DNA of 33,665 bases, from positions 1-33,665 of the forward strand of contig JAFXIT010000057.1 in assembly GCA_017532825.1 (NCBI GenBank), given 5' to 3'. Origin of the DNA: Clostridia bacterium (GTDB taxonomy: Bacteria; Bacillota; Clostridia; Oscillospirales; QAMX01). Below, one piece after another: positions 1 through 7,500 of this stretch. Position 1 is the first letter of the stretch. Every line of letters starts with the position of its first letter. The notes below the pieces were generated by a model, which was given only the letters and a program-made list of their open reading frames with translations, searched no databases and had not been told where the DNA came from. A program made the translations under genes and the position numbers.

Positions 1-1
1 C

Positions 2-154
2 GGCATGACCGTAAAGCAGATCGCCGAGGATACCGGCGTTACCGTCAATACGGTGAACTATTATCTCAGAAAGGCGTATAAGAAGCTGAACGTCCACAGC
101 CGAGAGGAGCTTGCCGAGCGGCTTGATGGGTTGGACACCAAACCGAATAATTGA
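2..154 (+). CDS. C-terminal end of a LuxR/NarL-type helix-turn-helix protein (5' truncated)
   Basis: The window opens inside this gene; 50 codons and a TGA remain. The residues read as the end of a LuxR-type HTH: 'GMTVKQIAEDTGVTVNTVNYYLRKAYKKL' gives the scaffold helix, turn and recognition helix, followed by 'NVHSREELAERL', the usual closing helix of GerE/LuxR domains. Such domains bind DNA and usually sit at the C terminus of response regulators or one-component activators. The receiver or sensor part lies outside the window, so the signal is unknown. A strong intrinsic terminator begins 14 nt after the stop, so this is the last gene of its transcript. Confidence 0.8.
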   Translation, partial: GMTVKQIAEDTGVTVNTVNYYLRKAYKKLNVHSREELAERLDGLDTKPNN

Positions 155-167
155 ACAATTATTTTTT

Positions 168-205
168 GACTCCGTTCCGTTTTTGGAACGGAGTCTTGCT
201 TTTAT
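168..205 (+). terminator. Intrinsic terminator of the LuxR-type gene
   Basis: Perfect 11-bp stem GACTCCGTTCC (168-178) / GGAACGGAGTC (185-195) with a 6-nt loop, followed by TTGCTTTTATT. It lies directly after the TGA at 154. Confidence 0.85.
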
Positions 206-470
206 TGTTGGGTGTCGAGGGTTCGGCACCCGTATCAAATTCACGTTGCTATTTGCTTACAAATGAGGCTGAAACAATAGCCGGTCCTGATTCATCGCTC
301 GGCGAAGTTCGGACTACACTGCTACGGTTGCTCTCGATATGGCTTGTGTGTCAGCGTGTCGATACCGTGACGGATTATTCCCCGCAATCGTGTGCAAGGT
401 TTATTATCGGCTTGCTTGACCTTGGCCAAGTTCGTTTGCTTTCGCATTGTTTTCCTACTTTCTGTGGAAT

Positions 471-506
471 AAAAAAAGCGCATGGATTTGTTCTTATCCA
501 TGCGCT
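471..506 (-). terminator. Strong intrinsic terminator on the minus strand without an obvious gene
   Basis: Stem AGCGCATGGAT (477-487) / ATCCATGCGCT (496-506), 11 perfect pairs with an 8-nt loop. Read on the minus strand it is followed at once by seven T residues, an ideal intrinsic terminator. No minus-strand gene ends here; the nearest upstream transcript is tRNA-Ser, about 165 nt away. Confidence 0.75.
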
Positions 507-615
507 CGGTGGCTTGTATTCGGTTGTGCGAGAGTTCGGCTCACTACAGAAAGGGAAAAATACCTTTTTCACATCTGCAAAATCGCTTGTAAAAATTTCG
601 ACCGTAGAAACGGCG

Positions 616-666
616 AAACCCCCGATAAAATCGGGGGTTTCTTGGGCAATATCTTTTTCATTGCCC
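616..666 (-). terminator. Tandem hairpins behind tRNA-Ser, probable terminator
   Basis: Two hairpins follow the tRNA 3' end on the minus strand. The first pairs GGGCAAT (644-650) with ATTGCCC (660-666). The second pairs AAACCCCCGA (616-625) with TCGGGGGTTT (631-640) around a 5-nt loop. The U tract after the second is short (TTT then CGCCG), so termination may be incomplete, which would explain the second terminator at 471-506. Confidence 0.55.
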
Positions 667-671
667 TTTGA

Positions 672-763
672 TGGCGGAGAAGGAGAGATTCGAACTCTCG
701 AACAGCGTTAACCGTTACACGATTTCCAATCGTGCGCCCTCGACCGGACTAGGCGACTTCTCC
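672..763 (-). tRNA. tRNA-Ser (anticodon GGA), CCA encoded
   Basis: On the minus strand the sequence starts GGAGAAG, which pairs with CTTCTCC at the 3' end to close the acceptor stem, followed by the discriminator G and an encoded CCA (672-674). The anticodon arm is CACGA-TTGGAAA-TCGTG, giving anticodon GGA, which reads UCC/UCU serine codons. The T arm contains GTTCGAATC. The total of 92 nt and the long variable arm (about AACGGTTAACGCTGTT) are typical of class II tRNA-Ser. It has its own promoter at 817-845. Confidence 0.95.
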
Positions 764-816
764 ATGCCGGCAGACTGATCTGCACCTATTTAGTACGTTC
801 CGTAACGTACTTTGAT

Positions 817-845
817 ATGATACCAAAAAACAGCACGTTTGTCAA
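817..845 (-). promoter_or_regulatory. SigA-type promoter of tRNA-Ser
   Basis: On the minus strand: -35 TTGACA (845-840, perfect), 17-bp spacer ending in TG plus one base, -10 TATCAT (822-817). A perfect 8-bp palindrome, AGTACGTT / AACGTACT (792-811), lies at the predicted start of the transcript and would be removed as 5' leader when the tRNA is processed. Confidence 0.85.
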
Positions 846-866
846 GTGTTATTTCAAAAATATTTT

Positions 867-1676
867 TTAAATCCCCAGTGCCGAGGTGTCAACGGTTATT
901 CCGGTAGATTCAATGAGGTATATAAGGAAGGAAAAATACTCTCTTACAAGGAACGGCCATTCGTCAATGTTAAACTCCGCACTGACAGTTCGTGCCTTCA
1001 GTCCGTACCTTTCGGCAAGAAGCCCGCAACGGTATACGTGATAATAAGACGAAACGATCACGACCTCATGCTCGGACTGTCCCTCTATAGAATCAATTAT
1101 CTTTTTTGCATTCAGAATATTCTGTGCGGTGTCGTGAGAATCAGGCTCTTGAATAAGGCGATCACCCGAAATTCCCCTGGCTGAAAGATAGTTGCTCATC
1201 GCACCGCATTCGGATATTGCATCACCCTGAGTATATCCGCCGCACAGTATGGCAACGGTATCGGGATCATCCGAAAGTATCTCGTACGCCGCATCCAGGC
1301 GGCGTTTCAGCGACGTAGAAGGCTCGCTTCCGTTTACCCCCGCCCCTGCAACAAGTACGTATTTAACGCCTTTTACGTCATCAGAACGAGAGTTTAAAAG
1401 GACAAGCGATACGATCACCGTAAAGCTGACGACAAACAGTCCGACCCCGGAAAGGATAACTATCCGCACGATCTTCGAGGCTTTGACGGCGACTCCCCTT
1501 CTCATCATACACCCAAGCAGAAGATATACCGCCGCAACAAACAACAAAAATTGACAAAACAACAGAATAAATCCGTTAGCCCTGCTCACCAAGCGAAGAA
1601 CAGCAAATACTATGGACAGCACAAATGCCGCTCCGCAGAAAAAAGCATCATTAACCTTCAAGTTCTGAAATTTCAA
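867..1676 (-). CDS. DUF218 / YdcF-SanA family membrane protein
   Basis: The 269-aa protein has about four hydrophobic N-terminal segments (roughly residues 10-30, 33-55, 70-95) and then a DUF218 domain from about residue 105. The domain shows 'VLVAGAGVNG', 'SLKRRLDAAYEIL', 'AILCGGYTQGD', and the late 'EVVIVSSYYHVYRC' strand-turn typical of the YdcF/SanA/ElyC family. Members act at the cell envelope and some are linked to lipid-carrier metabolism, but their chemistry is poorly defined, so no reaction is assigned. The start overlaps the end of the upstream ABC-F gene by 26 nt, which suggests co-transcription; a downstream start is possible. No terminator was seen before the tRNA promoter. Confidence 0.8.
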   Translation of the reverse strand: MKFQNLKVNDAFFCGAAFVLSIVFAVLRLVSRANGFILLFCQFLLFVAAVYLLLGCMMRRGVAVKASKIVRIVILSGVGLFVVSFTVIVSLVLLNSRSDDVKGVKYVLVAGAGVNGSEPSTSLKRRLDAAYEILSDDPDTVAILCGGYTQGDAISECGAMSNYLSARGISGDRLIQEPDSHDTAQNILNAKKIIDSIEGQSEHEVVIVSSYYHVYRCGLLAERYGLKARTVSAEFNIDEWPFLVREYFSFLIYLIESTGITVDTSALGI

Positions 1677-3561
1677 GTTCTATCTCTTCCCACTTTTCAT
1701 ACATTGCCGACAACTCGGTGTTTTCGTTTTCAAGCTTGTCCAAAAGCTCCGCAAGCTTTATATGGTCGGTAGCCGCCGCTTCCATTTCGACATTTATCTT
1801 TGCGATCTTTTCCTCAGAAAGTGCAATATCCTTTTCAAGCTGAGCCGATTCTCTTTTTTTCTTTCGCAGAAGCTTGTCGCCCGACAGCGGCTCTCGTGTA
1901 TCCTTGTGTTCACTAACGGCATCCTTTTTTGCGTTACGGGTGAACACCTCCTGCCGCTGGCAATACTCTCTGTACTGCTCATAGGTGCCTCTGAAGTCGG
2001 TAACTCCGCCGTTTTCCAAGGACCATATGCGAGTAGCAAAGCGGTTGATAAAATATCGGTCGTGGGATACGAATATCAAGGTCCCGTCAAAGTCCTCAAG
2101 CATCGTCTCTATCCACTCTCTTGAGGAGATGTCAAGGTGGTTGGTAGGCTCGTCAAGTATAAGTGTGTTTATTTCAGAGTACATAAGTATGCACAGCTTA
2201 AGACGGCTCTTCTCCCCACCAGAAAGCACCGATACCGTCTTAAAAACGTCATCGCCCTCAAAATGATACATTCCCAGACGGTTTCTTGCCGCACCGTCGG
2301 TGATGCCGAGGGCGGTAGTGACCGTGTCAAGAACGGTAGCGTTTTCATCGTCGAAACGAACCTTTTGGGGCAGATAGGCAAGCTTTATATTACTGCCCCA
2401 ACGTACAAATCCCCCGTCCTGATGCACGTCTCCAAGGAGCATCCCAAGCAAGGTTGTCTTGCCCGATCCGTTGTCCCCTATCAGACCGACACTCTCGTCC
2501 TTTTTGATGTCCAGATCTATCTCGCTGAAAAGAGTCTTTGATCCGTACGCCTTGCTAAGGCGATCGATAAACAAAACGTCATTACCGGAGCGCTCGGCGC
2601 TTTTAAATTTGCCTCCGAGCGTCTTTTCACCCCGTACACGGTCAGGCTGCTCTCGGCGCAGGCGCTCTATACGCTTATCGAGCGCAAAGGCCCGCTTTTG
2701 AAGCGCATCGTTACCCATACCCCAGCCGTGCATACGTTGAGCCGTATAGGAAAGCGCATCTATCTTCTTCTGCAGCTGCTCATATCTTGCCTGCTGTTGG
2801 GCAAGCATACGCTCTTTAGCCACGGCATAGTCGCTGTAATTGCCCTCATAGACGCAGGCATGCGTATTTTCGAGCTCAATAACGCGGGTCACCACACGGT
2901 CAAGGAAATATCGGTCGTGAGAAATGATAACGGCCGTCCCCTTATAGGTGGAGAGGTATCCCTCAAGCCACTCAACAGCAGACATATCAAGGTGGTTTGT
3001 AGGCTCGTCAAGAAGCATTATATCGATGTTTTCAAGCAGCATCCTTCCAAGGTTTACAAGTGTCTGCTCACCTCCGGAAAGCTCTGCAAATTCCCGCATG
3101 AGCATTTCACGGTCGATACCAAGACCGTTTGCAACCTTCATAAGCGAGGTCTCGGTATCATAACCGCCCATGGCCTCATACCTCTGCTGGAGCTCCCCGT
3201 AGGTAGCGAGTATATCGCTGACTCCGCCGCCGAGAGACATTATCCTCTCGTAGCGAGCCATCTCCTTTTCGATCTCGCGTATTGGTGCAAAGGCGGTTTC
3301 AAGGACCTCTCTGACGTTGGTTCCTGCGGGATATTTCGGTATCTGATCGAGGATGCCGAGCTTTTTGGATCTATGGATACTGACACTGCCTTCCTCATAT
3401 CGGAGATCCCCGACAAGTATGCGAAAAAGAGTGGTCTTGCCCGATCCGTTCTTGCCGATCAGGCCCACCTTCTGTCCCGACTGTATATCAAAGCTTACGC
3501 CCTGTAATACCCTGGTATCACCGAAAAGCTTACCAAGTGAATTTACCGAAATATCTATCAT
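1651..3561 (-). CDS. ABC-F family ATPase (YdiF/Uup type)
   Basis: The 636-aa protein has two ABC ATPase domains and no membrane segment, the ABC-F layout. First domain: Walker A GKNGSGKT (36-43), signature LSGGEQ (161-166), Walker B LLDEPTNHLD (183-192), and 'ISHDRYFLD'. A charged linker (about 245-320) follows. Second domain: Walker A GDNGSGKT (362-369), signature LSGGEK (446-451), Walker B LILDEPTNHLD (467-477). The last ~90 residues are a Glu/Lys-rich coiled coil, as in Uup and YdiF. Family members act on ribosomes or in antibiotic protection; which applies here cannot be told from sequence. The start ATG follows AAAGGATAGGCAA, 11 nt after the dacF-like stop, so the genes form one transcript. 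Confidence 0.92.
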   Translation of the reverse strand: MIDISVNSLGKLFGDTRVLQGVSFDIQSGQKVGLIGKNGSGKTTLFRILVGDLRYEEGSVSIHRSKKLGILDQIPKYPAGTNVREVLETAFAPIREIEKEMARYERIMSLGGGVSDILATYGELQQRYEAMGGYDTETSLMKVANGLGIDREMLMREFAELSGGEQTLVNLGRMLLENIDIMLLDEPTNHLDMSAVEWLEGYLSTYKGTAVIISHDRYFLDRVVTRVIELENTHACVYEGNYSDYAVAKERMLAQQQARYEQLQKKIDALSYTAQRMHGWGMGNDALQKRAFALDKRIERLRREQPDRVRGEKTLGGKFKSAERSGNDVLFIDRLSKAYGSKTLFSEIDLDIKKDESVGLIGDNGSGKTTLLGMLLGDVHQDGGFVRWGSNIKLAYLPQKVRFDDENATVLDTVTTALGITDGAARNRLGMYHFEGDDVFKTVSVLSGGEKSRLKLCILMYSEINTLILDEPTNHLDISSREWIETMLEDFDGTLIFVSHDRYFINRFATRIWSLENGGVTDFRGTYEQYREYCQRQEVFTRNAKKDAVSEHKDTREPLSGDKLLRKKKRESAQLEKDIALSEEKIAKINVEMEAAATDHIKLAELLDKLENENTELSAMYEKWEEIELEISELEG

Positions 3562-3572
3562 TTGCCTATCCT

Positions 3573-4880
3573 TTACAGATATCTGCCGTTTTTCTTTATA
3601 CGGCGAAGACGCTTTTTCCTCTTAATGGCAACGGTCGTGACCGTATACACAATTATAAGCAACGCGACACCGCCTACGGCGATCCACACCGAAGGCTGCT
3701 TTGCCCAGTCTGTAAACCGATCAACCGAATAGTTGAAGTTGGAACGGTCAACTCCCGAAAGGGCCACGAGCTTGACCCGTCCGTAGCTTCTGCCCTCATA
3801 CGATACGTCGACCTCGCCGAGGTACTGTCCCTTTATCACCGGAGCCTCGACGCTCTCGCTGTACATCCACGGAGTGAGAACTATCTTATCGGAATCAAAG
3901 TCCACGGGCATAAGGTGCTCTATTGCCGACTCTGTCACCGCAACCACACGGTCGGTCTCCTGCCCCATCGTGACACCTATCTCGGTGACAGGTTCACCGG
4001 CATCAACAAGAACGGTGGTCTCAAAGTTTCTGAATCCCCACTCAAACATACGCTTTGTCTCAACGTAGCTCATTATCGACTGGGAAGCCTCGTCATACCC
4101 CGCTCCAAAGAGGATACTTACAAGGTAAAGTCCGTTTTTTTCTGCCGAAGATACCAGGCAGTATCCCGCAGGAGTTGTCGTTCCCGTCTTTATTCCACGC
4201 GCATAGCTGTAAAGGTATTTCAGCGTCTTGTTGCTGGAGATCAGATAGTTTGTGGTATTAAGTATACGTTCACGGCTGACAACGTCTGTCGGCGGCACGA
4301 CGTAGGTAACGGTATTGGATATGGTCGTGAGTATATCATGCTTCATAAACTCACGTACCACAAGATAGGTGTCTCTTGCGGTCGTATAATGATCTTCATC
4401 GTGCAGGCCGTGAGGATTTGCATAATGGGTACCCGTGCATCCAAGCTCTATGGCACGGCTGTTCATCATAGAAACAAACCCCGATATACTTCCCCCGATA
4501 TGCTCTGCAAGAACGGCCGCCGCATCGTTTCCGGACGGAAGCAGCAGGCAGTACAACAGAGTTTCCACTTTCATATGCTCCCCTGCTTTTAGTCCCGCCG
4601 AGCTTCCGTCGGGCGAGATGGTGGAAAGCGCATGTTGAGTGACCTCGGCAACCTCATCAAGCTCGCAGTTTTCGACCGTAAGAAGAGCGGTCATTATTTT
4701 TGTTATGCTCGCAGGATATATCTGTGTGTCCGCATACTGCTCAAAAAGAACCTCTCCGCTTCGGACGTCAACAAGCATAGCACTTCGTGCTTCCACACTG
4801 ATGCCGTCAATAGCCGATACGGGAAAAGCAAATATAAAGCACAGCAAAACCGCTAACAAAAATTTTTTTGCTTTCAGCAT
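3573..4880 (-). CDS. dacF: D-alanyl-D-alanine carboxypeptidase (peptidase S11, DacF type)
   Basis: A low-molecular-weight penicillin-binding protein that trims the terminal D-Ala of peptidoglycan stem peptides outside the membrane. An N-terminal signal peptide ends near 'PVSA' (residue 23). The three active-site motifs are intact: SITK (58-61), SGN (116-118) and KTG (231-233). A C-terminal beta domain leads to a transmembrane anchor (about 'VWIAVGGVALLIIVYTVTTV') and a basic tail. I chose ATG at 4880 because it sits 6 nt after AGAGG; an in-frame TTG at 4886 would abut the binding site. The DacF name follows general family resemblance; DacA or DacB-like roles cannot be excluded. It is the first gene of the minus-strand unit with the ABC-F ATPase and DUF218 protein. 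Confidence 0.9.
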   Translation of the reverse strand: MLKAKKFLLAVLLCFIFAFPVSAIDGISVEARSAMLVDVRSGEVLFEQYADTQIYPASITKIMTALLTVENCELDEVAEVTQHALSTISPDGSSAGLKAGEHMKVETLLYCLLLPSGNDAAAVLAEHIGGSISGFVSMMNSRAIELGCTGTHYANPHGLHDEDHYTTARDTYLVVREFMKHDILTTISNTVTYVVPPTDVVSRERILNTTNYLISSNKTLKYLYSYARGIKTGTTTPAGYCLVSSAEKNGLYLVSILFGAGYDEASQSIMSYVETKRMFEWGFRNFETTVLVDAGEPVTEIGVTMGQETDRVVAVTESAIEHLMPVDFDSDKIVLTPWMYSESVEAPVIKGQYLGEVDVSYEGRSYGRVKLVALSGVDRSNFNYSVDRFTDWAKQPSVWIAVGGVALLIIVYTVTTVAIKRKKRLRRIKKNGRYL

Positions 4881-4948
4881 ATACAACCTCTTGATAATAT
4901 GTTATAATAAGGAATGTATCCGCAATGTTCCGACATTCTTTTACCGTA

Positions 4949-4954
4949 TATAAT
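4949..4954 (+). promoter_or_regulatory. Putative -10 box upstream of the comEA-like gene
   Basis: A perfect TATAAT lies 57 nt before the GTG start at 5012 in the 131-nt divergent intergenic region. No good -35 is visible; TTCCGA at 4928-4933 with a 15-bp spacer is the best candidate. The opposite strand holds AT-rich sequence near 4895-4910 that may serve the carboxypeptidase operon, but no clear box pair could be assigned. Confidence 0.45.
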
Positions 4955-5011
4955 TTTAACAGATTACGAGACGTTTTTCAACACTGCAAATCACAAAGGA
5001 GATAAAATATA

Positions 5012-5383
5012 GTGTTCAAAAAGGGATACGTTTTCTCTGTTATAATACTTTCCGTATTATTTATCGGTTCTTTCATCTATAATCTCTTTAATATCCCCTC
5101 CGACGCCGTTGACTGTCACGGCGAAAGCGGATGCGTTCTTTATAAGCCGATAAAGGGCTCGGTGGCCGCAGTTGTCGATCTTAACACCGGAAACAGTATT
5201 TCGTTTTCTACAATTCCCGAGCTGTCCTCCTTTTCGGATGAAATAATTGCCTTGCGTCAGCATCTCGGCGGTTTTTCTACGATAGAGCAGCTTATGCAGG
5301 TAAAAGGCATCGGATTAAAAACATTCCTGGCTATCGCCCCATACGTAAAGTGCAATAACGATCTTCCTATCCCCAATAAATAA
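5012..5383 (+). CDS. ComEA-like helix-hairpin-helix protein
   Basis: A 123-aa protein with one N-terminal membrane segment (about residues 6-24) and a C-terminal helix-hairpin-helix domain. The motif 'VDLNTGNSISFSTIPELS', then 'IIALRQHLGGFSTIEQLMQVKGIG' matches the double-HhH layout of ComEA proteins, which bind incoming DNA at the outer face of the membrane during transformation. The first hairpin lacks the usual 'LPGIG' (here 'IPELS'), and there is no SLBB region, so the protein is short compared with classic ComEA. The start is GTG, preceded by AAAGGAG. It stands at the head of the two-component operon, with 17 nt to the regulator's TTG. A DNA-uptake role is inference. Confidence 0.75.
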   Translation: MFKKGYVFSVIILSVLFIGSFIYNLFNIPSDAVDCHGESGCVLYKPIKGSVAAVVDLNTGNSISFSTIPELSSFSDEIIALRQHLGGFSTIEQLMQVKGIGLKTFLAIAPYVKCNNDLPIPNK

Positions 5384-5400
5384 ATAACGAGGTGACCGAA

Positions 5401-6084
5401 TTGAAAATACTCATCGTTGATGACGAAAAGCTCTTGGTAAAGGGAATAAAGTTTAATCTCGAAAACGAAGGTTATGAGGTTGATGCCGTTTATAACGGCG
5501 AGGATGCGCTTGCTCTCGCAACCGAAATATCCTACGACCTTATTGTTCTTGACCTCATGCTCCCCAAGATGGACGGCTTTGAGGTCTGTCAGCGTATCCG
5601 TGAATTTTCAAAGGTACCCATCATTATGCTTACCGCTAAGGGAGACGATGCGGACAAGCTCATAGGTTTTGAATACGGTGCTGACGATTATCTTCTAAAG
5701 CCCTTTAATATTCTCGAGCTCAAGGCCCGTATCCGTGCAATTATCAGACGTGCGGGAATGAAGAACACCCGCAACGACGCCCCCCTCAAGCTTGACGGAG
5801 GTACCATTGTTCTCGATCTTGGTCAACGTATGGCTTTTTCGAACAACAAGGCCGTCGATCTTACCCCCAAGGAGTTTGATCTGCTTGAGCTTTTGCTCCG
5901 TTCACAAAACTGTGTTTTCAGCAGAGAATCCCTCCTCAACACCGTATGGGGATATGACTATCTTGGCGATATTCGCACCGTAGACGTGCACATAAGACGT
6001 CTTCGTGAAAAGCTCGAGGTAAATCCCGCAGAGCCCGAACACATTCTCACCAAATGGGGTGTGGGCTATTATTATAAGGCTTAA
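5401..6084 (+). CDS. OmpR/PhoB-family response regulator
   Basis: Receiver domain (1-115) with acidic pair near 'VDDE' (7-9), phosphoacceptor D51 in 'VLDLMLP', T78 and K100 in 'LLKPF'. A winged-helix DNA-binding domain follows, with 'LTPKEFDLLELLL' and the recognition region 'VWGYDYLGDIRTVDVHIRRLREKL'. Length is 227 aa, normal for the family. I chose TTG at 5401 because GAGG lies 8 nt upstream; the in-frame GTG at 5392 overlaps that binding site. The kinase follows 3 nt after the stop, so they form a cognate pair. The overall look is PhoP/WalR-like, but the regulon cannot be read from sequence. Confidence 0.93.
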   Translation: MKILIVDDEKLLVKGIKFNLENEGYEVDAVYNGEDALALATEISYDLIVLDLMLPKMDGFEVCQRIREFSKVPIIMLTAKGDDADKLIGFEYGADDYLLKPFNILELKARIRAIIRRAGMKNTRNDAPLKLDGGTIVLDLGQRMAFSNNKAVDLTPKEFDLLELLLRSQNCVFSRESLLNTVWGYDYLGDIRTVDVHIRRLREKLEVNPAEPEHILTKWGVGYYYKA

Positions 6085-6087
6085 ACA

Positions 6088-7500
6088 ATGAGGGCTTCAC
6101 GCAAGGCAAGAAGCATACCGCGGCTGATGAATTCAGCCTTTTTTGCGGTTACGGTTTTGACCGTGATACTTCTAAACATATACCCGCGTATATATACCAA
6201 ACGGCTTTTATGCATCGCTACGGAGAATTCCGCAAAAATGTTTACCGATAACGTTGCGGAGCATATCTCCGATTACTATAACGCATCCGGGTACGTAGAC
6301 ACAGTTCTCGGCCAGGGAAGCCGACGTATAATTCTTACGGATCCTTCAGGTCTTATTATATTTGATTCCGCAAAGGAATACAACAGAACCGGCAGCTACC
6401 TTCTTACCAAGGAGATCATCCGTGCATTAGACGGAGAGGAGCACCTTGATACAAGGCTTGAGCACCGACGTTTCACCTCCGAGATCATCAGACCCATCTA
6501 CAAAAACGGAGAGCTTTACGGTGTTATTACGGTGTTGTCTTACGATTTTGAGGCAACCGATGAGTACAATCGCACCTGCTCCGTATTTTTCTTTATATCG
6601 CTGTTAATAGGTCTTTTACCCTTCGTTGCCGCCGCGATCATCTCCAGAGACTTTTCTAAAAAGACTGCCGATGTATACCGAGGAATACAAAAAATACAGG
6701 AAAGAAAGTACGGTCAAAAGATCGGACTTTCATCAAATGACACCTTCGGACAGTTGGCTCAAGGTATCGATCTGGCCAGCATGAAGCTCAGAGAATACGA
6801 TGAGACCACCCGACGTTTCGTATCCGATGCTTCGCACGAGCTTAAGACCCCCTTGGCATCTATTAAACTCCTCTCCGACTCAATACTCCAAACTCCGAAT
6901 ATGGACAGAGAATCGGTAAACGAGTTCTTAACGGATATAAACCAGGAGATAGACCGGCTTACAAGAATATCTACCCGTCTTTTAAATCTTACAAAGCTTG
7001 ACGGCACAGCCTCTGCCGACGTTTTCACCGAGCGGCTTGACCTTGCCGCCGTTGCCACAACTGTTTGCAGGATGCTTACTCCTCTTGCAAAGTCCACCGG
7101 CTGCACTATACGCACGGAGTTTTCCTCCAATTGTTTTATTGATGCAAACTACGACAGCGTATATCAGATACTGTACAATCTAATTGAAAACTCTATCAAA
7201 TACGGCGGAGAAGGCAAAGAAGTCCGTGCCTTTATCTTCCCTCGTGATGACCGTATAGTATTTATTATCGACGACGACGGTGAAGGAATTCCCCAAAGCG
7301 ACCTCAACAAGATATTCGAGCGCTTTTACAGGGTCGACAAGGCAAGATCCAGAGCTACCGGAGGAACAGGTCTCGGGCTTTCCATCGTCGCTTCGGCTGT
7401 TGAGCTTTGCCGTGGCAGCGTGTCGGTCGTAAACAGACCCGACGGCGGTGCACGTTTCACTGTCAGCTTCCCCGTTGCGCAGGAAGGAGACCGCCAATGA
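6088..7500 (+). CDS. Membrane sensor histidine kinase
   Basis: The 470-aa kinase has two membrane segments (about 17-35 and 163-185) flanking an extracellular domain of about 125 residues, then a HAMP-like linker, the HisKA dimerisation domain with the phosphorylated H250 in 'ASHELKTPLAS', and a HATPase_c domain with N box 'NLIENSIKYG', G1 'DDDGEGIP', F box 'FERFYRVDKAR' and G2 'GGTGLGLSI'. The extracellular part contains 'IILTDPSGLIIFDS' and 'IIRPIYKNGELYGVITV', a PAS/dCache-like pattern as in PhoR or WalK sensors. The architecture matches PhoR/WalK/MtrB-type kinases. Its last codons overlap the next gene (ATGA), so translation is coupled with the GerMN protein. Confidence 0.92.
   Translation: MRASRKARSIPRLMNSAFFAVTVLTVILLNIYPRIYTKRLLCIATENSAKMFTDNVAEHISDYYNASGYVDTVLGQGSRRIILTDPSGLIIFDSAKEYNRTGSYLLTKEIIRALDGEEHLDTRLEHRRFTSEIIRPIYKNGELYGVITVLSYDFEATDEYNRTCSVFFFISLLIGLLPFVAAAIISRDFSKKTADVYRGIQKIQERKYGQKIGLSSNDTFGQLAQGIDLASMKLREYDETTRRFVSDASHELKTPLASIKLLSDSILQTPNMDRESVNEFLTDINQEIDRLTRISTRLLNLTKLDGTASADVFTERLDLAAVATTVCRMLTPLAKSTGCTIRTEFSSNCFIDANYDSVYQILYNLIENSIKYGGEGKEVRAFIFPRDDRIVFIIDDDGEGIPQSDLNKIFERFYRVDKARSRATGGTGLGLSIVASAVELCRGSVSVVNRPDGGARFTVSFPVAQEGDRQ

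Larger units (their letters stand above)
206..671. other. Non-coding stretch between the LuxR-type gene and tRNA-Ser
   Basis: No open frame here has a ribosome binding site or a recognisable protein. A plus-strand frame covers 151-711 but runs through a terminator and into the tRNA, so it is not a gene. What can be seen: a 9-bp inverted repeat with one G-T pair at 210-231, a strong minus-strand terminator at 471-506, and two hairpins behind the tRNA at 616-666. The interval between the minus-strand terminators (507-615) may encode a small RNA or simply be the long 3' trailer of the tRNA transcript. I recognise no RNA family in it. Confidence 0.5.

Noticed and set aside
375..572. Minus-strand reading frame of 65 codons behind the tRNA
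   Set aside because: The strong terminator at 471-506 lies inside it, and it has no binding site.
151..711. Plus-strand reading frame of 186 codons
   Set aside because: It runs through the terminator at 168-205 and into tRNA-Ser; it has no binding site and its last residues are the antisense of the tRNA.
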